DNA of 64,000 nucleotides. It comes from Telopea speciosissima (taxonomy: Eukaryota; Streptophyta; Magnoliopsida; Proteales; Proteaceae). The first letter of the stretch is position 1. Each line of letters begins with the position of its first letter. The DNA lies in assembly GCF_018873765.1 (NCBI RefSeq), contig NC_057921.1, positions 67,197,557 through 67,261,556 of the forward strand, read 5' to 3'. Shown here piece after piece: positions 11,601-23,600 of this stretch. The translations under genes and the position numbers were made by a program. The notes under the pieces are model-generated. The model ran no database searches. It was given only the letters and a program-made list of their open reading frames with translations, and was not told where the DNA came from.

Positions 11601-14600
11601 CAAACTCCCGCTTTTTCAAAGATCTGGTGTCTATTCATTTTCTTTTTCTGCTGTAAGTACTTAGCCAGACTCCCAGGTATGTTGGATTTCTTCTCTATTG
11701 GTTGTATCATACAATATTCCTTATGCAGTATTCTCTGCCTTGGAATTTTGTTTTTCAGAACTTTCCTGGTTCTGGTGATAAGAGGTGTGAGGAAAAGGTT
11801 ATCGTCAAATCATCTTCTAAGGTTGGGAAATGGGAACTTGTAAATGTTGAAAAGTTCCTTTCACAGGATTTGAGGTATGTGTAAGACAACTATCTTATAT
11901 TATCATTACCAAAGTTTCATTGCTTTTTATTATCTGAGGAAATTCATTATGAGTAATGATGAATATTGTAAAAAAAATGTTTTGTAAATTGCAACATATG
12001 AATACAAGTATACCCTGTCAATGTGATCGAGAGGTCCTAGGTGATTGGGAAGAGTAATCAGTAGCTTAGGTTGTCACCTTGGTAGAGCCTTCGCATTACC
12101 CATGTACAAATGATCCAAACTTCATTCTGTTGATCCTAGCCTCTTTAACATTTTATATATTTTAATGCTGAAAAGCACATCGGCATACTCATTTAATTTA
12201 GGGAAAATTGCCTAGATCTACTAGAAAAGAAAATAAATTACAAAACAAGTAGGGTTGAGCTTGTTTACACCTAATTTTCTTGTAAACCTACTTGTTTTGT
12301 AATCATTGTTTTATCTCATAGATGTAAGAAATTGTCCCTATAATTTAAATACGTGACTATACATCTCATTTCACCTGAACATTGTTCTTTTGATTTGTTT
12401 TAATGTTTTTAACAATTTTTTTTTTTTATCATTGATATGGTATAGACAGGTATTCAGCACCTGTTTGCCAAACAAATAAGAAACTTCCGAAAGAGATTCC
12501 CCCCCCCCCCCCCCCAACACACATAACAAATAAAAAATTGTAGTATATAACACATATGTGTGGTGTACATACATTGCACTAAACTAAACATAATGAAGAG
12601 TATACAGACAGACATTTTGTTGGCTTGGCAGTAATCTAGTCAAAATGACAGTACAGGCACTTACCTAGTTTGTCATTGCCTTGGCCAGTGTCACCTAGCC
12701 CCCAACAGTATCGCCTGGTTAACTAGGTGGCACCTAGGCATTGTCATATTTTACCTTTGTAGTGGCTTCTGCTTTTTAAGTTACTCATAATGTTGCTTTT
12801 ATTGATAAATATTATTGATTTGACAGTGTTGGTTCACGTCTTCCACCACTCTCTGTTGCTTGTTTTGATGTGTATGGCAATCGTATGCCATTCACGTGTA
12901 TTCCTAAAGTGTTGGTCAAACTAGACATGAAAGGAAGATCACAAATCCCTGTTGACAAAGTGAAGGTTGAACTCTCATCCGATAAAATGACTTTAAAGGT
13001 CAAGGTGTGCATTAGACATCTATATGTTCTTCAGTTTGTTCATCTGGAATCCTTTCAGTCATATGGTTTTGTTGAAGTGAATGCTTGAGTTTTTGCCTAA
13101 TGGTGTAGGACATGATGATTGAAAGTGGTGACATAGACAAGGTTCGGCCTGATTATAAATCAACCTTGGTAATAAGTTCTCAGGATGAGTTGTTCTTTTT
13201 CCGTGTCTCATGTCAAGGTATTGTACTTTATAATGATGGCTTGAATATATTACTGTACTTCTCTTTGTCCTTGTCCCATGTCAATGTATTGTACTTTATA
13301 ATGATGGCTCTAATATATTACTGTACTTCTCAGCGAATGGTGAGCATTTTGTTCTCTAGTAAGGTTAGTTTTATATGGAAATTGTGTTTCCTCTTCTCAT
13401 CTAGATTACTGGTTTTATTTGTATCAGTTGCCCCGGGACCTTTATGTCGTGTCAGGATACAATGCTCAAATTTGGATGGAAGCTTGCTTCCTGGGAATGT
13501 GATTGATCAGATTAAATTAGAGGTGATCTTGAACCTGTGCCTTAGCAGTTGTTTTCACTCTGATGTCTGAATTGTATGTGTTTCTCTTGTTATGTGTTCA
13601 CATCAAGAAATGCTTTAGTATAGATATAAGAAACCATAGTAGGACATTACTTGGGAATCATTTGAAATCCATCGATCCTAGAGAAGACAAGCTGTAGAGG
13701 GCTTCTTGGCAGTCCCAGTGATGTGTTCGGTAAGACCGCGACCAGTAATAGTTAAGTAAGTAGACCTGTAGCACATCAGGTAGTTAATGCCATCAAGTTT
13801 GATTGAAGCAGCAAAGGGAAGATACTCATTCTGCGGCTGCCCATCAAGCCCAGAAGTAACCGTAGAAGTGTCAGACATTAGGGCACAGGAAAACACCAGA
13901 TCGACTCAAATGTGGAGAAAATCAATATCTTCAAAATCAGCTGTTGGAAACAGCTTAAACTTGGATCGAGTTCTTCTGTTGGTGAGGTGAAAAACTCCTC
14001 CAAAAATTAGCTGCTGCTGATAAGGGATAGGTGAGATCGATCTGTCAGGGTTTTAGGAGAAAACCCGGAAAAAAAAAAGAGAATATGTAGATCACCCCCA
14101 AAAACTTGGCAGAAAAGGCCACAGATAGGATCAAAATCCTCCTGTAGGGTGATGAAGACCTCCTCCAAAAACCAGCTTGATCAGAAAAGGGGAAAGCTGA
14201 AATCGATGAAGTCAGGGTTTTTAGGGTTTTTTTCAAAACCCTAAGTCCTGAAATCGATAATTGTTTTTCAATCTGGCAAGCAATGATGGATGCTTCCACA
14301 GGAGCGGTACTTGATCTCGCAGAAGGGAGAAAGCACTCTAATCCATCCTTGCAGGGTTGATGTTTTTATCTCTTCGAAGTTGGAGACAGGGCAGCAACTA
14401 GATTCATAATAATCACCTCATTAGTGCTGCCCTGCTATGGTTTAGAAGAGAAGGTGGAAGAAGAAAGGTGAGATGAGAGGTTTGCGATAGAAGAAAGAAG
14501 GAGAAGCTGAAAACCTAGATCAGATTTTATGGCTCTGATACCATGTTAACAGCAGTGCTAAGGCTGAATGCTTGAATGATCAATGTGATCACCAAACCCT

Positions 14601-17600
14601 TGTATTTATAATAAAGAGATAATGGATAGAATTACAGTTAGGCCCCCTCATAGCCGACTCTACTAAATAAGTTGGCTATAGAGGAAAAAACCCCAAAATA
14701 CCCTTTAGGGTTACATCACTCAACAATTCACATTGTTGCAGAGTAAAGCTTTGAAAAATGATTAAATTTGAGTAGCTTAAGATTAGTTTTTTTATTTTTT
14801 TTAAATCTATTTTCAAAGCTTTCTGCCACGAAGTGAATTCCATTTGTTCAGAAACTTTCAATGTTAACAGACTACAGAGACAATGGAAGGCATAAAATGG
14901 AAGCGTAAGAATATATACATGATACCTCATAATATTGAAAAATAATGGGTCATAGAATTGAGTTGGGCCATGGAATCTAAGACTTGGTGTGTACTTAGTC
15001 ATCTATCTATCCTATGGTCGGAATTTCCAGATCAGCCTTCCATGTGGTAGGAAGTAGATAAATCCAACCAAGCTGTGGTACATGGGCCACCAATAAGACC
15101 TTTAGTGAAAGAAAGAAATGAATGAATGTAACTTCACCTCTGTTGTTATTAGTCCTATTTAGATCCACAAAAATAGAATTTAATTTGTTTTTTCTATCAA
15201 TTCCCATTGTGCTTCTTATGTCAAGTTTCATTTTCTTGGTTCTGAATTATGTGAAAATAATGTTATGTTTGTGTGTGTGCTCAATGGCCTAAAATGGTGT
15301 TTAGTTTTTAGAATGAACCTGGAACTCCAGGATCCTGGGTCATGGAAAATTGGTTTCCTTTCTCTCTTTTCCCTATGAGTGCTTTTATTATAAGGAGAAC
15401 AGATACACCAAACAATGGTAGTGTACTGAATTCCACCATTAAAAGAAATAATTATGGGTAGTGGAGTAAACATTAACTGTGATCTTCTGGGTTAACTTTG
15501 TACCAGATCCCTATGCTTTCTCTGTATGGTGTTTTTTCTCAATCCTTTCTCTCCTTTTCTAGTTGGGGTAGGGGAAGTGGAATTTTATGATGCATTTGCA
15601 ATAATGTGCTTACATTAAATTGGTAGAAGCATCTCCTTTGGTTCCAGTTTCAAATCTCTTTAATTTCTATTGTACTTTCTTCCAGATGTTAGATGCTTTT
15701 GGGAATCATGTCAAAAAGGGATTGGAAATTCATGTAAATGTTGATGGTTTTTGTTTTCAAGACCGGGCAGGTCCACGGCGAAAGGTGAGGTTTTTTCTAG
15801 TATTTTTCCTAGTTGCTCTCTCTAAGATTTTTTTAAATTTATTTATGTTGTGATAAGTGATAACGATACCCCATTTAGTTGGGATAAGGCTATGTAGTTG
15901 TTGTTGTTTTGATTACCAATTAACCATTAATTGTCATTTTTATTGACAATCCAGTAATAATGTAACAAAACTTGGTCGTCATACTTTTCGAAAATCAGTT
16001 GTTGAGTAGTTTTTCTATTTTAATTTTTGCAGCATTGAGTGTGTTTCTATGCTGTTAAATATTTAGTTAAAGCAGTCCAATACAATGTGAGTGATCTAGA
16101 CAGTTAGTACCCTTCAATTTTTTTCATGAAGTGTGGGTCTGTAAGTAAAATTGGTGGTCCGATGTGGGATTGACAGGGATAAACTGAAGTGCAAGCATTA
16201 TGGTCGAGGCATATGAAGGAAAGGCTAGGATCTACATGGTCACAAAAGGGTCCTTTAAATGCTAGTAGAGGAGTTTGTTCTGGTGGTTTTGGATGCTCTA
16301 GTGCTCATTGTTACAAAGTAAATGATTCAAACATTTCATGGCTCACCTTGAGGCTTGTACCTCTGTTACACCCTCATTTGTCCATTCAGTGCTCAATCAA
16401 CCTACAGTCCCTGTTGTCATTACTCACTTGGAGCTTTGTTTCATGTAAATTGTGCATCTTATCTTTTCCCTTCATACTCTATTTGTTCCAGTAGAGATAA
16501 AATGAAAGTTGCTAACCAGCACTTCTCATATCACCCATTCCATATCACTTGTCCCTGTTCTCTTATGATAATTCTTTGCTACCTGTTCATCAGTAGCATC
16601 ACCTATGTTACATGGGATCGGTTAAGGTATCTGTCAAGGGGTTGGGCATCAATGTACAGAGATAATCTTTGCTACCTTTTCATCAGTAGCATCTCCTATG
16701 TTACATGGGATCCGTTAAGGTATCTGTCAAGGGGTTGGGCATCAATGTACAGGGTGGTGTTAGTAAGTTTACCAATCATGATATTGTGCAAAAAACTTTC
16801 TATGTTGATGCTTTACATGAAAATAGTATGCCTGAAAGGAGGAACCATCACCTTCTATAAATTATGATTCTGTGGTTTCCACCATGCATTTGTGGAGGAC
16901 CTGATGGATTTTTCTTATCGGATGACATATATGCTTATGTCAACCGAGTAACGAACTTTTTACACGACTGAAGTGTTTCAATGAACACGTCTGTGTAGCT
17001 GTGCAAAGACTTGATATTCAGCTGAAAGGTATCTCCTTGTATTTGAGATGAAATGATATTCTTGCTAACAAATACGATAATCACAAGAGCAAATGTTTGT
17101 TCATATATTTGTATTCATTTATTTCTAGCATTCTTTTGTATAACTCTGAAGATAGGTACCATTGAAGAAAAAATCTTCTTATGTTCTTGAGACAGAATGC
17201 TTTACCCTGGTTCAATGAAGTATGTCTTGAACATTGTTACCTGTCTTAATTGCTATTTTCTTCAACTTAGGTGGATGATGAAGGATGTGTTGACCTTAGT
17301 GGCCTCTTGAGAGTTAGCGGGGGTTATGGCAAAAATGGTATGCCTTTTTTTTCCTACACCTTCTGAAAAGTGTCACTTATGATGTTGATCCTGTGCGAAG
17401 ACTATTACCATATATGAACTCCTATCAAGGTTTAAATGTTTGAAATGTTTGCAAGTGAGCTATTCCAATATTAATTTCTCATGAGTTTCTTGATATTGAA
17501 AAAGGTGGTATAGGCAACAAGGCAGTCTATTCTTTGGATGTTGGATCTCACGAGTGGCGGTGCTACCTTTCAGTCCTATTCTTGATGAACCAACATTTAT

Positions 17601-20600
17601 ATATAGATGTATGAGGATTTGTTTGGGACGTAAAAAGCCCCTTTGACAAAGGGATGATCTTTGAATAGAAAATAAAATGGATCTGCAAGGTCCCAAATGA
17701 ATTGCCTTATTCGAAAAAAAGCCTTGCTCTTTGGAACTTTTATCATGTCTGGTACTACATGGTTAATGAAAATTTTTAGGGACAATTTCCTTGATCTACT
17801 AGATAAGAAAAAAATATTACAAAACTAGTAGGTTTACTAGAAAAGTAAGTGTAAAACAAAGTCAAACCTTCTTGTTTTGTAATATTTTTTCGGGAGATAG
17901 AACGCTACCTAGGTGCGTGCGGTGCGCTACCCTTGCGCCCAGACACAGGGCGGGCGAAATGACCTCCATGACCCCATGGGAAGGCAGAATTTCCCAGGGG
18001 TGCGGTGATCATTTCACCCGTCCCTGTGTCTGGGTGCAGAAGCAGCGTACCGCACACACCCATGTATTGTTCTTTTTCCCTATTTTTTCTTATCTAGTGG
18101 ATCTAGGTAATTTTCCCCATTTTTTATTGTATTTTTTCCAACACCTTCTGATAAGTGTCCCTTATGATGGTGATTCTTTGCAAAGACTATTACCATTTAT
18201 GAACTCCTGTCAGGGTTTAAAATGTTTGAAATGTTGTGAGTGAGCTATTCCAATATGGGACCATACTGGCAATACCATTAAATTTTTCCAAATTCATGAA
18301 TTGTTTGCTTGGATGCATTGATTAATAATTAAATCATATAGGCTTTACATTCTACAGGAATCTTTTTGCATTTCTCCTTACATTTTGGAGGAATGTATTC
18401 CTTTGGGCTTTGACAGTTTATTCAGTTAATCTCAGAAAGAAAGATTAGGAATATATCTCTTATTTGTAGGGAGCATAAATCTAGCTAGTTTAGCCTAAAA
18501 ACTTAGGATTGTATGGAACTATGTACAGATCAATGTTTTAAGAAATGATTTTTTGGGGGGGATGGTGGGGGGAGCCACCGTCTCCCACATCCGGCACAGC
18601 CCTTTTCCCATCCTATACATCAGATTTTATCTTTGGGATAAATAAATGGGTGGCTGATGGGACAACCATCAGGCATCCTGAAAGCTCTTTAAACACTTGT
18701 ACATATTGCTGGTCCACTCTGGAAAACATATTTTTAACTGCTTGTCTTTATGTCTCATGCCTTTGGAAAGTCATTTGTATCTAAAGGATCTGCATTTTCT
18801 CATCTTGAATAGCACTTTTGAGTTCTTTGTCTCAGTAAGGTAAAGTGAAGTTAAGATAGAGAAGAATGCTATGCGTACAAAATTATTTCTATGTTTCACT
18901 TACATGACTTTTAATGCTTATAATTTTTGTAAACATTACCAGTGTCTCTTTCTGTTCACTTGGATGAGAAGTTGCTATTCAAGAAAGAGTTTCATGTTGA
19001 GAAACGGGAGCTGAGAACTATGTCTACTGTTAGTATATGCTTTACTCTACTCTTCCCCCCCCCCCCCCACCTCCTTTTTTTAAGTTTAGTGTCTAGTCTC
19101 CCACTTATATTGTTGGATGCATTTGGTTCAGGTACCCGAATATTGTCCTGCTGGTTATCAACTGAAAAATATTGTCTTTGAAGTTGTTGATGCCAAAGGT
19201 GTTGTTGATGAAGCTATACATGATGAAGTAAAATATGGTCAATCTCACACATTAACAATAAAATCAGGGTCATTGGAAATAGATGGTCCAGTACACTACA
19301 CTTTTAGGCATGGGAGATGCACCATTCCCGTTATTAAGGTTCCTTCCGGACAAAATGTCTTCCACTTTGAAGTTGCTCACTCTCATCACCCTGAGCTCCA
19401 TATGAACTTCAAGGTTACATCCATTTAACACTGGTTGCATTATTTGCAAAGCCAAACTGTGCTTTATGGTTTTGAATTCTTTTTCTTGCAGATTCATACT
19501 TTACAAGGTCCAAAAGTTGAGCCAAGTGAAGTCATTGAATCTCATTATTCAGATGTAACGTTCCCACTCCTCCCAGATTCATCTCTTTATGTTCCTAAGG
19601 ATATTCATTCCTTGGTGAAGTCCATCATAAATGATGAGAAGGTAAACAAATAGGTCTTAGCACCTTTTGGATGTTAGTTTTATGGTACCTCTAATAACCA
19701 ACATTTAAATGCCCCATCTAATAACTACACTATCTGTTTTTTATTTTCTTTGAATCCTAAGTATTTCAGTTAATAGGGACAAGAGTCAATATTGCTACGG
19801 TGCTACCTCTTTTTTGTTTTTTCCCCTCTTCTGACATTTGAAAGTAGCTTTTGTTCTTTTTCTGTCTTCGGATTTTTTTTATTTTTTTTTTCTGTTTTGT
19901 GAAGTGGGACAAGAAGGTGATTTTGAGCATTATTTTTTCCCTCTCAATTTCATATTACATGCTTTGCTCATGATTATCTGGCAGGATCTTGAGAACGACG
20001 TTTTTAGAATTGGCTTACGGATTGGGAATCATGAGGAGAAGTTAAAAATGCTCAATGACAGGAAGACAGAAATAGAGCAGGATATATATGATTTACAAGG
20101 TGGTAAACTTTCTTATATCTTCTGTGAATTACCTTTTTTTTTTCTTTGTAAAACATTCTTTCTAATGGATATTTAGTGTATACTTGAAAAATCAATAATC
20201 TGATTTTTCAGACATTATTGGAATGACTGTAATGAACTTGATGCTCAGTGGGCAAAGGATCTGAAGTTAAAGCTCCTATTTAAGGTTGAGAAGAATCAAG
20301 GCCATCTCAGATGAATGGTTGCTGTTGATATATTTGTTCCATTGTCTTTCTAAGATTAATAGTAGTTACTTCATTTGATAAACCTTGGAGCCTCTTCCTT
20401 AGCTTCTCTAAAGAATCCCTTTATCCGGCAGAATAAACTTACCTAGTGTCACTTCTTCCTATAAATTTGCTCATGCTTATTCATAATTCTACATTTGTTA
20501 ATTGATTACTTTTTGAGTTTTTCAACTTTTTTATGCAGTTAAATGTTGGATCTAGTCTTAGGTTTATCTGTATTTGTTTTATTCATTAGTTAGAAGTTGA

Positions 20601-23600
20601 GTTTGAGTTAATTTTGAATTTTGTTTAGGTTACGATAGAGTTTGAGTTCAAATTTTATTTCAGTTTTAGAGTTTGAATAGGTTTTTGTTTCTTTTTTACC
20701 TACTGCTATCCTATTTAGATGTGGGTTTTGTTGCCCTCTGGAAATTTATAGAACCCTCCGGCTGTGAGACCGTTTGATTTGAAACTTAGGGATTCACCTC
20801 ACTATTCTAGGGCGACTTATATTGCATACTTGGAGAGTGAGATACCACCTGAGACGGAAACTGTAACTCAGGTTTGAATCTGGTTCCTGTCCTTGTGTTA
20901 GATCTGAGTTACAATAATTTTTCTTTGATCTTTGACCTCTATTTCAAGTGTTGCTTGGTAAGATCAACTGGTCCCTCAGTTTCTGAACTCCTCCCAAAAT
21001 TTCAGACCACTTGGACTAGAATCGAAAGAGTTCTCTCATCTACAGCCAACTAACTCTTTCCGCCTTTCTCTTCTATCGTGAGGAAGAAGATTCTATCTTC
21101 TTATTTACATTTTAAAACCTATTCCTTTATATTACACAAAAGGAATAAACAAGTATTATTTTGCCACTTGGAAAACTGTTGACCTGCTACCCTAGGGAAC
21201 CAGTCTTCTTTTTTTCGGAGGGGGGTCAATAAGAGTAGCCATCCTCCTAGGTGTGCATCACTGTTGAATTAGAGTCCTCTTTAGACCCATACCCTCTATG
21301 GTTGCAAAGAAGCTCTTGTCTGTAAATTTTTTAGGCACATATTATCCTCAAATTTGGAATCAAATTAATACCCTTGCCTTTAGAAGTGGAGGTGCCATCA
21401 CTAGGTTCAATGATAAAAGCTTGGGTGCCTGTGTGCAGATGTGTGTTTTGAGTCTTGAAAGTGGTGACTTTTATGCAAGAGTGCTAATGGTTGGACTGTC
21501 CCCAATTGATCCATCCTGGAACCCTGCAAAGTAAGACCTGCTCCAGGTTGTGCTCCCCTCCCATCCAATTCTTTTGCATTGGTGTAAGTTCCCCCATTGC
21601 ATAAATGCAATGCTTTTGAGTGCCTCTTCCATTGTATGGCTGGAGTCAGCTTAACACCTACTCCTTTTTTGGATATTGGAAATTTGGCATAGAACCCCTT
21701 GTATAAGTACTCCACTTAATCATTTGCTTATGTGTAGACTGTAGTTGTACGTTCACTGCTCACAATCGTGGAGTATTTTCTCTATCTGCATTTTTCCCTC
21801 ATGCAACATGTCAAGATGGTATGGGCATTCACTCTTTAGTGGGGAGAATGATTTGTTTACAATAGCTGAACTCTTTCACTGTATATGTTTTGAAATCAGT
21901 GGCTTTATTATAGTTGCTTGTCGGAGATATCGTTGCAACGTATTAAAACATGGGAACTTGGTAAATTGACACAAATGGGTTTCAACTATTGATGCATGTA
22001 ACAGCTATAATGGAACCTAAGTTATCTAACCAACTGGACTATCTAGTGAATGGGAAAGAGTTAATATCAAAGCGGATAGAAAGAGAAGGTGATACTGCTG
22101 CTGCTGTAATCTGTAATCTTTCAAAGACCAATCAGTTTCTAGAATCACAGCCTTACTTAAAGCAAGATATAGTTGGCATTGTTGCTCTTCTTGGGACAGT
22201 CAATGATATCACCATTAGTAGGTAACCACCCTCATTTTACTTTTTATCATCAAATCTGTTTTTTGCCAACATGGAACATGATCCACCCCTGTTTTGTCAA
22301 ATTAAAGGTTATTTGCAGAATATTTGGGTGAAGATCACATGCTTGCAGTTGTTTGCAAGTCCTATGCAGCGGCAAGTGTTCTTGAAAAGTATGAAAATGA
22401 TGGAAAAGTGGATCGCAGACATGCTCTTCATGCAGCAGCTACAGAACTGGGGATATCAATTAACCGCCGGTTTCTTGTCGTATGCCTTGAGGGTATAAGG
22501 TGTGTTGAGTGTTTTTATATATCTATTACAGAACAGTTGTACAATGACTAATTATCTTTGTTTTCATTTTTTTTTTTTTACCCCTCTGAGCTCCAAAATG
22601 CATACTAACTTGCAAGAAATATGTATTTGTGGGAATGCCATGTGCTGTCAGAAAAGTCTAAATTGGTCGGGTTTGTTGACAGGCCTTATACTGGGGAGTT
22701 TGAAAGCAAAAATCCCCCGAGGAAGCTAGCCTTGCCGGATCCACTTCTGCCGACTGGAGAGATCCCACATGGATTCTTAGGGTATGCAGTTAATATGATC
22801 AACCCAGACATTCATTACTTGCATATAAGGACAATTGCAGGACATGGTCTTCGTGAAACTTTATTCTATCTACTTTTTGGTGAACTCCAAGTGTTTGAGA
22901 CAAGGGCAGACATGGAGCGAGCTCACTCCTGTATAAAGCATGGGGCCATTTCTCTTGATGGTGGGATTATGAAAGGCAATGGTATCATTTCTCTTGGATA
23001 TCGGTATGTGCTTTCACTCTATCCATATTAATGGGATATTCTAATCACCTAGATTAGGGTTATATAATCCCATGTAATTCAGGACTCTAGGGATTAGGGA
23101 CTCAAAATTGAAACAAAAATTTAGCGACTTCCCAATAGCACCCTTGATTTAGAAACTCATAAAATAGCTAGTTGCTAAACTTCACGGCTCTCAAAAATAT
23201 CATGTCACCAAAATAGAAACATAGGATAGATTTAGTAATGGAGAATTAAAAGTTACTGAAATAGCAACTCCAAATTTAGTAAGTAACTATAGAGATATAG
23301 CAAGTAGGAACCAAATTTGAAGAAATCAAATGGTTACCAAAATAGTAAGTTGCTGAAAATAGAAACTCAGATTTAGTAACTACTGAAAAACACCAACTAG
23401 TATAAGAAATGGCAAGTGAAACCAAAATATAAAATAGGGAATGAAATTAGTATCTAAGGAAACAAGGTAGGAAGAGGGTGTAGAAAATAGAAACTAGGAC
23501 AAGTATGTTGCTAGTGTAGGACACCAGCAATGATCTGAAACTTTAATGGAAGGAGGAGAAGAAGAAAGAAGGAAGGATATGTTAGGCCTCTCACCTAACT

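Noticed and set aside
17872-18243. 123-residue open frame
   Set aside because: It runs through the GC-rich inverted repeat of the MITE and the duplicated flank. Nothing suggests a protein.
20213-20313. Possible GMI1 exon after TTTTTCAG, reading [17 protein letters not shown] in one frame
   Set aside because: With the phase left by the exon ending at 20099 it hits a stop. Joining 20099 directly to 22005 gives an unbroken family-like sequence ([17 protein letters not shown]).
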